From JAFAXD01 sp035472475 (GTDB lineage Bacteria > Pseudomonadota > Alphaproteobacteria > Rhizobiales > Xanthobacteraceae), in NCBI GenBank assembly GCA_035472475.1, contig DATIPA010000126.1, positions 1-19,777 of the forward strand: a stretch of DNA of 19,777 nt, in the 5' to 3' direction. This document shows positions 7,393 through 13,528 of this stretch, piece by piece. A model generated the notes under the pieces. It was not told the DNA's origin. It did no database searches and saw nothing but the letters and a program-made list of their open reading frames with translations. How positions within the stretch are numbered: the stretch's first letter is position 1; each line of letters begins with the position of its first letter. A program made the translations under genes and the position numbers.

Positions 7393-8385
7393 TTACCGGG
7401 TCTGGATCACGCCGTCCGCGCGTCCCAGCAGCGCGACCGGCACCGTGAAGCCGAGGGCCTGCGCGGTATCGAGATTGATCACCAATTCGGTCTGGGTGTT
7501 CTGCTGGATCGGCAACTGGGACGGCGGGGTGCCTTTGAGGATCCAGCCGGAGAAGATTGCCGCCTGGCGGGTGGCTTCGGCGATGCTGACCCCATAGCTC
7601 ATCAACCCGCCGGCGGCGGCGAATTCACGGGTCGGATAAATCGCCGGCAGCTTATGCTGGGCGGCCAGGGCCACCAGTTTTTGGCGCTGGTCGATGAAGA
7701 ACGGATCGCGCGGCACGACAAGCGCGCCGACCCCCTGCGCGGCCAGCGACCCAAACGCGCTCTCAAGTTCCGATTCCTGGTTCGCCTTCACGACGATAAG
7801 CTTGTTCGGATGGGCGTTCTGAGCGCCCTCCAGGTCCTGCGGATTGCCCGGATTGTTGGGGTTGATCAGCAGGCCCGTAGCCGGCGGATTGGGGACCAGC
7901 TGCCCCAGCAGGGTGAACTGTGTGGCGGTGACCTCGGCGGGCGCGAAAATGATCCCGGTTGCCTTGTCGTTTGGCTGCGCCAGATTGCTGACTAAGCCGA
8001 ATTTGATCGGATCGCCGGCGATCACGAACACCAGCGGGACCTTGGTCACCGCCGGCTTAGCGGCGAGCGCCGAAACCAGGTCGATGGCGGCGATGACCCA
8101 GACCCTGCGGGCGACGAGCTCGTTGGCAAGCGCCGGGAGCCGGTCGTACTGGTCGTCCGCCCATCGGTACTCGATGTCCACCCCGATGCCGTCGGCGAGC
8201 CCGGTTTCGGAAAGCCCCTGCTTGAACGCCGCGATGATGGCCTGGTCGGTCCGTCCGCTGCTGAGAAGCCCGACCAGCGGCCGCCCGGTCTGCTGCCCTT
8301 GGCCTGCCCGCGACAACGCCGCTGACGCGCCGGCGGCGCCCAGCAAGATCATGAACGTGCGTCGCTGCAATTGGTCGAGTCTCAT
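7393..8385 (-). CDS. ABC transporter substrate-binding protein, PF04392 (TrpX-like) family
   Basis: Exported binding protein of 330 residues. The N-terminus has a twin-arginine-like signal: RRTFM at residues 8-12, then the hydrophobic stretch ILLGAAGASAALS and a polar region. The mature part shows the PF04392 (ABC_sub_bind) layout: RPLVGLLSSGRTDQ, AFKQGLSETGLADGIGVDIEYRWADDQYDRLPALANELV, VPLVFVIAGDPIKFGLVSNLAQPNDKATGI, and the C-terminal AGGLMSYGVSIAEATRQAA. ATG 8385 starts the signal peptide; upstream purines (ACGGGGATGGA) serve as a modest ribosome-binding site. There is no permease or ATPase beside it, as is common for this expanded family in Bradyrhizobium-type genomes. The family name comes from a tryptophan-binding member, but the ligand here is unknown. 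It lies upstream of iorA on the same strand, though iorA has its own promoter. Confidence 0.85.
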   Translation of the reverse strand: MRLDQLQRRTFMILLGAAGASAALSRAGQGQQTGRPLVGLLSSGRTDQAIIAAFKQGLSETGLADGIGVDIEYRWADDQYDRLPALANELVARRVWVIAAIDLVSALAAKPAVTKVPLVFVIAGDPIKFGLVSNLAQPNDKATGIIFAPAEVTATQFTLLGQLVPNPPATGLLINPNNPGNPQDLEGAQNAHPNKLIVVKANQESELESAFGSLAAQGVGALVVPRDPFFIDQRQKLVALAAQHKLPAIYPTREFAAAGGLMSYGVSIAEATRQAAIFSGWILKGTPPSQLPIQQNTQTELVINLDTAQALGFTVPVALLGRADGVIQTR

Positions 8386-8450
8386 TCCATCCCCGTCCGT
8401 CCTGGCGCGTGCCCATCCGCTTGCGACGACCCTTAGCACACCACTGCCCC

Positions 8451-8505
8451 GAACCCGAAGTTCGCACACACTGTGCCGCGAGTCTGGTTGCGAACTTTCG
8501 GGTTC
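8451..8505. repeat. Long inverted repeat (16/17-bp arms, 22-nt loop) upstream of the PF04392 gene
   Basis: The left arm GAACCCGAAGTTCGCA (8451-8466) pairs with the right arm TGCGAACTTTCGGGTTC (8489-8505) over all bases except one extra T. The 22-nt loop spans 8467-8488. It lies 66 bp upstream of the binding-protein ATG and 30 bp from the terminator of the preceding gene. Neither side has a T-run, so it is not a standard terminator. It could be a leader-RNA hairpin, paired operator half-sites, or a palindromic repeat element. Confidence 0.7.
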
Positions 8506-8522
8506 AAAGGGGCACTAATGGG

Positions 8523-8560
8523 CGCATAAAAGCACATGGCCGGGAATGATCCCGGCCATG
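8523..8560 (-). terminator. Rho-independent terminator of the secreted papain-like protein gene
   Basis: On the minus strand a perfect 11-bp stem CATGGCCGGGA / TCCCGGCCATG (8535-8545 with 8550-8560) has a 4-nt loop. It is followed after two bases by CTTTTAT. It begins 46 bp after the stop at 8606, in the right orientation to end that gene. Confidence 0.8.
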
Positions 8561-8605
8561 ATCGAAGCTGACTGCAGCGAATAATTCAGTCTGTGGCCCG
8601 CGTTC

Positions 8606-9589
8606 TCACCAGGGAGACTGGGGCGGCAGCGGAGCGGTTGCCACCGTCTGGGCAGCGGCCGGCAAGCGAGCCGCCGCCTGCGGACGGCTGGTCGGCGTCG
8701 CGAGCCGCGCAGACGACGCTGGTCCAGCAATCGTAACCCGCTGCTGAGCCGGCAAGGGCGGAACCGGGATGCTGTTTACGCGCCGCATCTCGGCCTGGTA
8801 GGCGCCATATTGGGCCGGCGTGCTGTTCAGACGATGCATCTCGTTGATGTACTCCTCCGGCATCTGAATGTGATTGAGAGGAGCCTTCAATCCGATGAAG
8901 CGCGCGACGTCGCCAGTGAAACCTGTGCAGTTGAGCGTCATCGCGTTCCACAGCGGCGTGGTCGCCTGCCGCTGCTTGATGTAGCCGACCATGCGGGTGA
9001 ATTCCTGCTCGGTCAGCGTGACGCAGTAGCGTGCCGTCATGAACTGCTCGTCGAGATCGCCCCAGCTCGCATTGGTCTCCGAGGCGACCGGCAGCACATG
9101 CCCGATCATGTAGACGGTGCTGTCGCCGGCCGGATGCAGGCCCGCGACCTCGACCCACGCAAACTGTCCCTCCGGCGTGAGCTTGCCGTAGAACACGAAG
9201 GCATGGCCGTAGCTCGCCGCGGTGCGTGCGCGGAATTCGACGAAGTAGGGATGTCCGGGACGCGCACTCATGCGGCAATCCGTGGACGTCACCGCCTGGC
9301 CGATCGGCTTTGCGGCCTCGGCCGGCACGTTCCTGAACACGCCGACGTTGACCAGCTGATGGGGCGGAAGTTGCGATGAATAGACAACGGCGCCGCCGCC
9401 TGCCTGCTGAGCCGCATCTTGCGCGTGCGCAGCCGCATGCGGGCGGGGTGCTACGACGTTGACTTGCGGCAGCACGGCCGCGTTGTTGTCCTGTGCGCGC
9501 GCCGCGGTCACATCCGCGAGCGAGGCGAGCGAGCAAATGGCGATGCCAGCCAAGAGGCTGACCCCAGCCATCGTGTTGCGTGTTTGCAT
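8606..9589 (-). CDS. Secreted protein with a permuted papain-like (DUF4105/NlpC-P60-like) His...Cys pattern
   Basis: Exported protein of 327 residues, of no family I can name with certainty. A signal peptide (residues 1-32, LLAGIAICSLASL then AARAQ) is followed by an Ala/Gln-rich low-complexity stretch to about residue 68. The folded part runs from about 75 to 265. It contains YGHAFVFYGKL with His129 and TLNCTGFTGDVARFIG with Cys221. A GH segment on a beta-strand followed later by an N-C helix start is the order seen in circularly permuted papain-like families (DUF4105, LRAT-like), so a cysteine hydrolase or acyltransferase is possible. The last 60 residues are Pro/Ala/Ser/Gln-rich. ATG 9589 is chosen because the signal peptide starts there; the ribosome-binding site is weak. 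An intrinsic terminator follows. Confidence 0.65.
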   Translation of the reverse strand: MQTRNTMAGVSLLAGIAICSLASLADVTAARAQDNNAAVLPQVNVVAPRPHAAAHAQDAAQQAGGGAVVYSSQLPPHQLVNVGVFRNVPAEAAKPIGQAVTSTDCRMSARPGHPYFVEFRARTAASYGHAFVFYGKLTPEGQFAWVEVAGLHPAGDSTVYMIGHVLPVASETNASWGDLDEQFMTARYCVTLTEQEFTRMVGYIKQRQATTPLWNAMTLNCTGFTGDVARFIGLKAPLNHIQMPEEYINEMHRLNSTPAQYGAYQAEMRRVNSIPVPPLPAQQRVTIAGPASSARLATPTSRPQAAARLPAAAQTVATAPLPPQSPW

Positions 9590-9661
9590 GACCGTAAACC
9601 CCCGTTCTCGCGCCCCCCGGCGTGAGCCCAATGTGTCGTCCCCGAAAGTAGACTGCCCCCC

Positions 9662-9689
9662 GAGCGCGCGGAGTTTTCTCCGCGCGCTC
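9662..9689. repeat. Perfect 12-bp stem-loop downstream of the GKAP peptide gene
   Basis: GAGCGCGCGGAG and CTCCGCGCGCTC form a perfect 12-bp stem with a 4-nt loop (AAAA on the minus strand). It lies about 50 bp after the peptide stop and about 72 bp before the next minus-strand start. No T-run follows on either strand. It may be a terminator-like or mRNA 3'-end stabilising element for the peptide transcript, or a 5' leader hairpin for the secreted protein. Confidence 0.55.
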
Positions 9690-9738
9690 CGTATTCCTCA
9701 CGGACCGATTGAACCGGCCCGCCCCAGGACGCTGACAA

Positions 9739-9915
9739 TTAACCCCGCGTAACGACGGGGCCCTTGCCGAGCGGTGCCTTGCCGATCGGCGCCTTGCCGA
9801 TCGGAGCCTTGCCGACGACGGGCGCCGGAGGCGGGGCCTTCACGTACATGTCGGCCGCGCTGGCAACGCCCAGCACAGCGAACGACGCGATAGTTGCAAG
9901 CACGAGCGTTTTCAT
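9739..9915 (-). CDS. Small secreted peptide with GKAP[IL] repeats
   Basis: A 58-residue protein. It opens with a clear signal peptide (MKTLVLATIASFAVLGVASA, cleavage before or after the next Ala). The mature part is only about 37 residues: DMYVKAPPPAPVV, then GKAPI, GKAPI, GKAPL, GKGPV and a basic end. A strong AAAGGAG lies 6 bp before ATG 9915, which is the main reason to believe the gene. The mature start resembles the N-terminus of rhizobial Omp25/Omp31-type porin-like proteins (AD...VKAPPPAP), but no beta-barrel follows and the TAA comes soon after. It may be a stand-alone basic secreted peptide or a remnant of an outer-membrane protein gene. Function is unknown. Confidence 0.7.
   Translation of the reverse strand: MKTLVLATIASFAVLGVASAADMYVKAPPPAPVVGKAPIGKAPIGKAPLGKGPVVTRG
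9762..9815. repeat. 15-bp tandem repeat encoding GKAP[IL]
   Basis: Three full copies of a 15-bp unit (CCTTGCCGATCGGNG type, at 9762-9776, 9777-9791 and 9792-9806) and a fourth partial copy lie head to tail. They encode the five-residue repeat of the small secreted peptide. Being a multiple of three, the unit can change copy number without breaking the frame. Confidence 0.85.
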
Positions 9916-10316
9916 GACCGACTCCTTTGACGGTGACTCGATGGTCTAGGAATACAGGTGAGGGCCCGCGCCGGACTAGTGCTTAAAAGACACACGCGAT
10001 TTTTGTTGTATGAGAGAGGGCGATTTTGCCCGTCAAATCGAGCGTATTCGGCCTAAAAGCACGCACTTGAGCGACGCCGCCAAAGCACCGGAATGTGATG
10101 GAACTCAAGCGCTTTAAGAAAGTGTAACTGCGACGGCCGCTGCATCGCGTCGTGGTCAACTGATCGCTTCATCAACCTATACTTAAGGTTAATAAACGAA
10201 GGCCGGCGCCTTGCGCCCGTGTGGGTCTTTATTTCGTCAGAAGATCGTAAAGACGTCGATGCCCGCGACCAGCCCGGGCATCCGGGTAATAGTGGATTGC
10301 CGCGATTCGGATGCGG
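9916..10316. other. 401-bp intergenic stretch with no supported gene
   Basis: It separates two minus-strand genes and is less GC-rich than its surroundings. It must hold the promoter of the GKAP peptide, but I cannot place a convincing -35/-10 pair. Small features are an AACCT...AGGTT inverted repeat near 10176-10192 and the stem-loop at 10258-10282. ORFs here are short and lack ribosome-binding sites. Confidence 0.5.
10258..10282 (-). terminator. Possible weak terminator after the aldolase-cyclase fusion gene
   Basis: A perfect 8-bp stem GATGCCCG / CGGGCATC with a 9-nt loop lies 35 bp past the TAG of the fusion gene. On the minus strand it is followed by GACGTCTTTACG, which is only weakly T-rich. 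Its position suits a terminator, but the missing T-run keeps confidence low. Confidence 0.35.
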
Positions 10317-11888
10317 CTACGCCGCCACCAGCGCCAGGACCCGCAACGGGCTGCCCGATCCCTTTTCGATCTTGAGCGGCGTGGTGATCAGCACGGCACC
10401 GGTCGGCGGCAGCTGATCGAGATTGGTCAGGCTCGCGAGGCCGAACTTATTGGCCCCGTGCATCAGATTGTGCGCCGGGTACATCGGCTCGAAGGCGAAC
10501 GCCTGCCCGGCGTCGGTGCCGACCGCCTCGACACCCCAGCCGTTGACGTTGCGGTTGTCGACCAGCCAGTGCATCGTGGCCGCGCTGGGACCCGGGACGT
10601 GCGGGCCATCCTGTTTCATGTTGAGGAATTTGGCCGGGTCCTCGCGCTTCGACCAGTCGGTGCGCATCAACACCCAGGCGCCATCGGGGATGCGCCCGTG
10701 CTTGCCCTCCCAGGCCTGGATGTGGCTCGGCTCGAGCAGGAACTTCTCGTCCTTCGCCGCCTCCTTGCTGCAATCGATCACCACGGCGGGCGCAATCAGG
10801 CGGCGCACCGGGATCGTGTCGGTGAAGCCGTCTGGGTTGTGCTGGCCCGTCACCCAGTGCACCGGCGCGTCGAAATGTGTGCCCGTGTGCTCGCCCATCG
10901 ACAGGTTGTTCCAGTACCAGGCCGGGCCACGGTCGTCGTAGTGCGAGATTTCCGTGATGCGGAACGGATTGGAATTGGCGAGCGGCGGCGGTAGCGCGAT
11001 CACCGGGGTCGACGGGCGAAGGGTCTGGGACAGGTCGATGACTTTGATGCTGCCCTTGGCGATCGCGGCGGCGACATTCATCAACAAATCGGCGGACATG
11101 GCTCCCCCTTGTGCGCCGGCAACACCCGACGCGGTTTCCTGCGTGAAGCGCTTGAGCGCGGACGAAAATCCGTGCGCGACAATCTCGATATCATTGGCGA
11201 CGACCACAAGGTTATAACCTTCGCGGCGGCGCGCAATCGCGGCCTCGGCATTGCCGGTAAAAATTGCGCAGCGGACATGCGCGGTTTGGCACGCCTCGAG
11301 TACGGTTCGGCAAGCCTGCTCGTGCCGAGGATCGCCCGGCGCGACCCCCAGCGACATCGCGAGGTCGCCGGTGCCGATCAGGACGAAATCGATTCCAGGG
11401 GTATGGGCGATGGCCGCCGCATTGCGTACCCCGCGCTGGGTCTCGATCATGACGCCGACCGCGGTGTGGGCGTTGGCCTGCGCGCAATATTGCGCAAAGT
11501 CGCCGGCGAGCGGGCGCACCCCGCCGGCCGAACGATGGCCCTGCGGCGGGAAGCGCGCCGCAGCGACAACGTCAGCCGCCTGCTGATCGATCTCGATCAG
11601 CGGGACGATGACCCCTTCGGCGCCGCTGTCGAGCGCCTGGCTGATCGCGACGGGCGTGTTTTCCGCGGTGCGGACCAGCACCCCCGCATGGCGGCTTGCG
11701 GCTCCGACCGCATGCTCGAGTGCTTGCCGATCGAACAGGCCGTGCTGGACGTCGATCACGATCGCATCAGGCTTGGCGCTTGCTGCGATCTCCACCACGC
11801 TCGCCGAGCCGAGGCTCATCCAGAAGGCGCCCAACGGCGCTTTCTGAGCGAGCCGGCTGCGCAGGCTCGTCCGGGTCGGATCGAACAT
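10317..11888 (-). CDS. HpcH/HpaI aldolase fused to a cyclase (kynurenine formamidase-like) domain
   Basis: One uninterrupted reading frame of 523 residues with two enzymes. Residues 1-250 are a class II HpcH/HpaI aldolase: DVQHG (His49), Arg73, metal ligand Glu149 in GVMIETQRGV and Asp175 in IGTGDL, positions close to those of E. coli HpaI. An Ala/Gly linker (ETASGVAGAQGGA) follows. Residues 264-523 are a cyclase family (PF04199) metal hydrolase with the signature HTGTHFDAPVH at 334-344. Met264 (ATG at 11099) has AAGGGGGAG just upstream, so the cyclase may also be made alone as 260 residues. ATG 11888 has GGAG 5 bp upstream; a TTG six codons earlier is less likely. Normally these are separate proteins. 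Substrates are unknown. It is divergent from amn. Confidence 0.82.
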   Translation of the reverse strand: MFDPTRTSLRSRLAQKAPLGAFWMSLGSASVVEIAASAKPDAIVIDVQHGLFDRQALEHAVGAASRHAGVLVRTAENTPVAISQALDSGAEGVIVPLIEIDQQAADVVAAARFPPQGHRSAGGVRPLAGDFAQYCAQANAHTAVGVMIETQRGVRNAAAIAHTPGIDFVLIGTGDLAMSLGVAPGDPRHEQACRTVLEACQTAHVRCAIFTGNAEAAIARRREGYNLVVVANDIEIVAHGFSSALKRFTQETASGVAGAQGGAMSADLLMNVAAAIAKGSIKVIDLSQTLRPSTPVIALPPPLANSNPFRITEISHYDDRGPAWYWNNLSMGEHTGTHFDAPVHWVTGQHNPDGFTDTIPVRRLIAPAVVIDCSKEAAKDEKFLLEPSHIQAWEGKHGRIPDGAWVLMRTDWSKREDPAKFLNMKQDGPHVPGPSAATMHWLVDNRNVNGWGVEAVGTDAGQAFAFEPMYPAHNLMHGANKFGLASLTNLDQLPPTGAVLITTPLKIEKGSGSPLRVLALVAA

Positions 11889-11923
11889 AAGGACTCCATC
11901 ACGCAACTTTACGCGGCGGCGGT

Positions 11924-11952
11924 ACTATACAAAGCGCGCGTCGAGGCGAAAA
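11924..11952 (-). promoter_or_regulatory. Possible promoter of the aldolase-cyclase fusion gene
   Basis: In the 107-bp divergent gap with amn, the minus strand has TATAGT (11929-11924) as a good -10 box, 36 bp before the ATG. The hexamer 17 bp upstream is TTTTCG, a poor -35 (3/6). No convincing amn promoter could be placed. Confidence 0.35.
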
Positions 11953-11995
11953 TGCTGCTTGAATCTAGGGTTAAGGCTCGGCAATCGGGAACCGC

Positions 11996-13498
11996 ATGTT
12001 GACCTCGCAAAAGGTGCTGACGCAGCCGCGCATCGTCACGCAGAGCTTCCGGGATGCGGGCGCTGCGGTTGAGCGGCTGGCGCAGATCTATCAGCGCAAC
12101 ACCGCGTTCCTGCGCGATCACTTCGAAGCCTATGCACGCGGTGAGCCGTTCGAGCAGCGGGTGCGCGCCACCTATCCGCTCGTCCGCATTACGACTAGCA
12201 CCTATGCGCGCGTCGACTCGCGCCTCTCGTTCGGATTCGTGGCCGGGCCGGGCGTCTACGACACGACGGTGAGCCGGCCCGACCTCTTTCGCGCCTATCT
12301 GATCGACCAGATCGGCTTGCTGATCGAGAACCACGGAACCCCGGTCGAAATCGGCGAATCCGACGAGCCGATCCCTATTCACTTCGCCTATCCGCGCGAC
12401 ATCAACGCCGCCGCCGGTGGCGCGATGGGCGGCGGGCCGCCGTCGGAGCGGCCGCTGCGCGACGTGTTCGACGCGCCCGACCTCGCCGCAATGGACGATG
12501 CCATCGCCGACGGCACGCATGAGGTGCCACCCGGGGCGCCGGCGCCGCTCGCGCTGTTTCGCGGCGCGCGCATCGATTATTCGCTGCACCGGCTCTACCA
12601 CTACACCGGCACCGACCCGGAGCACTTCCAGAACTTCGTGATCTTCACCAACTATCAGTTCTATATCGACGCATTCGCAGAGATCTGCCGCCAGCACATG
12701 GCGAACGGCGACCCGGCCTACGATGCGTTTGTTGCGCCCGGCAACGTCGTCATGCGCAACGCCCGGTTCGGCGGCACGAACGTCACCGGCAGCCCGCCGC
12801 AACGCCTCCCGCAGATGCCGGCTTATCACCTGGTCGAGCCGAACTGCGCCGGTATCACCATGGTCAACATCGGAACCGGGCCATCGAACGCGCGCAACAT
12901 CACAGATCACGTGGCGGTGCTGCGGCCGCATGCGTGGCTGATGCTCGGTCACTGCGCTGGGTTGGGACAGTCCCAGCAGCTTGGCGACTACGTGCTGGCG
13001 CACGGCTATCTGCGCGAGGACCATGTGCTCGACGAAGAGCTGCCGCTGTGGGTTCCAATTCCCGCGCTCGCCGAGGTCCAGGTCGCGCTCGAGCAGGCGG
13101 TCGGCGAGATCACCGGGCTCACCGGTTTTGAGGCGAAGCGCGTCATGCGCACCGGAACTGTGGTCAGCGTCGACAACCGCAACTGGGAGCTCGGCAACCA
13201 CGTGGAGATCCTGCGTCGGCTCACGCGGTCGCGCGCCATCGCTCTCGATATGGAATCGGCCACGATTGCGGCCAACGGCTTCCGCTTCCGGGTGCCCTAC
13301 GGCACGCTGCTGTGCGTCTCCGACAAGCCGCTGCACGGGGAGATCAAGCTGGCCGGCATGGCGGGCGAGTTCTATCGCCAGCGCGTGGGCCAGCATCTCG
13401 AAATCGGTCTCAATGCGCTGGAAAAGCTGAAGGCGCACGAACGCGAACGGCTGCATTCGCGCAAGCTGCGCAATTTCGCGGAAGTGGCGTTTCAGTAG
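11996..13498 (+). CDS. amn: AMP nucleosidase
   Basis: Cytoplasmic enzyme that hydrolyses AMP to adenine and ribose 5-phosphate, setting the AMP pool and feeding purine salvage. It has 500 residues, close to the known Amn length of about 480-500. The N-terminal AMP nucleosidase domain covers roughly residues 15-180 (AYARGEPFEQRVRATYPLVRI, LIDQIGLLIENHGTPVEIG). The C-terminal nucleoside-phosphorylase-like domain runs from about 215 to 470, with VNIGTGPSNARNITDHVAVL near 290-309, LDMESAT near 417-423, and the catalytic Asp443 in SDKPLHG. ATG 11996 is preceded by GGGAA, a modest ribosome-binding site. It is divergent from the fusion gene and converges on the FAD oxidase with 27 bp between stop codons. 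Confidence 0.95.
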   Translation: MLTSQKVLTQPRIVTQSFRDAGAAVERLAQIYQRNTAFLRDHFEAYARGEPFEQRVRATYPLVRITTSTYARVDSRLSFGFVAGPGVYDTTVSRPDLFRAYLIDQIGLLIENHGTPVEIGESDEPIPIHFAYPRDINAAAGGAMGGGPPSERPLRDVFDAPDLAAMDDAIADGTHEVPPGAPAPLALFRGARIDYSLHRLYHYTGTDPEHFQNFVIFTNYQFYIDAFAEICRQHMANGDPAYDAFVAPGNVVMRNARFGGTNVTGSPPQRLPQMPAYHLVEPNCAGITMVNIGTGPSNARNITDHVAVLRPHAWLMLGHCAGLGQSQQLGDYVLAHGYLREDHVLDEELPLWVPIPALAEVQVALEQAVGEITGLTGFEAKRVMRTGTVVSVDNRNWELGNHVEILRRLTRSRAIALDMESATIAANGFRFRVPYGTLLCVSDKPLHGEIKLAGMAGEFYRQRVGQHLEIGLNALEKLKAHERERLHSRKLRNFAEVAFQ

Positions 13499-13528
13499 GA
13501 CGCTTTAAGTGCAGCGAAACGCATCCTA
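13496..13528. terminator. Imperfect inverted repeat spanning both stop codons of convergent genes
   Basis: TAGGACGC (13496-13503) pairs with GCATCCTA (13521-13528) with one mismatch, which becomes a G-U pair in the minus-strand RNA. A TTT/AAA continuation lies across a single bulge. The two arms include the TAG stops of amn and of the oxidase. It may act as a bidirectional terminator; there is no strong T-run. Confidence 0.4.

Noticed and set aside
5672..7597. 641-codon open frame on the plus strand opposite iorA
   Set aside because: iorA is unmistakable on the other strand; the plus frame is an Arg/His/Asp-rich shadow without a ribosome-binding site.
8586..9701. 371-codon alternative frame overlapping the secreted papain-like protein gene
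   Set aside because: It lacks a signal peptide and any motif, is Arg/Gly-rich, and runs through the intergenic hairpin. The neighbouring frame has a signal peptide and fits the terminator.
9760..9815. Tandem repeat considered as a CRISPR array
   Set aside because: The 15-bp units are directly adjacent without spacers and are in-frame coding repeats.
10177..10200. TTAACCTTAAG segment as a CtrA site
   Set aside because: The spacing between TTAA halves is 2 bp, not the 7 bp of the CtrA consensus, and no gene start is near.
11909..13456. 515-codon open frame on the minus strand opposite amn
   Set aside because: It is antisense to a clear AMP nucleosidase, rich in Arg, His and Asp, has no family motif, and arises from GC-biased third positions.
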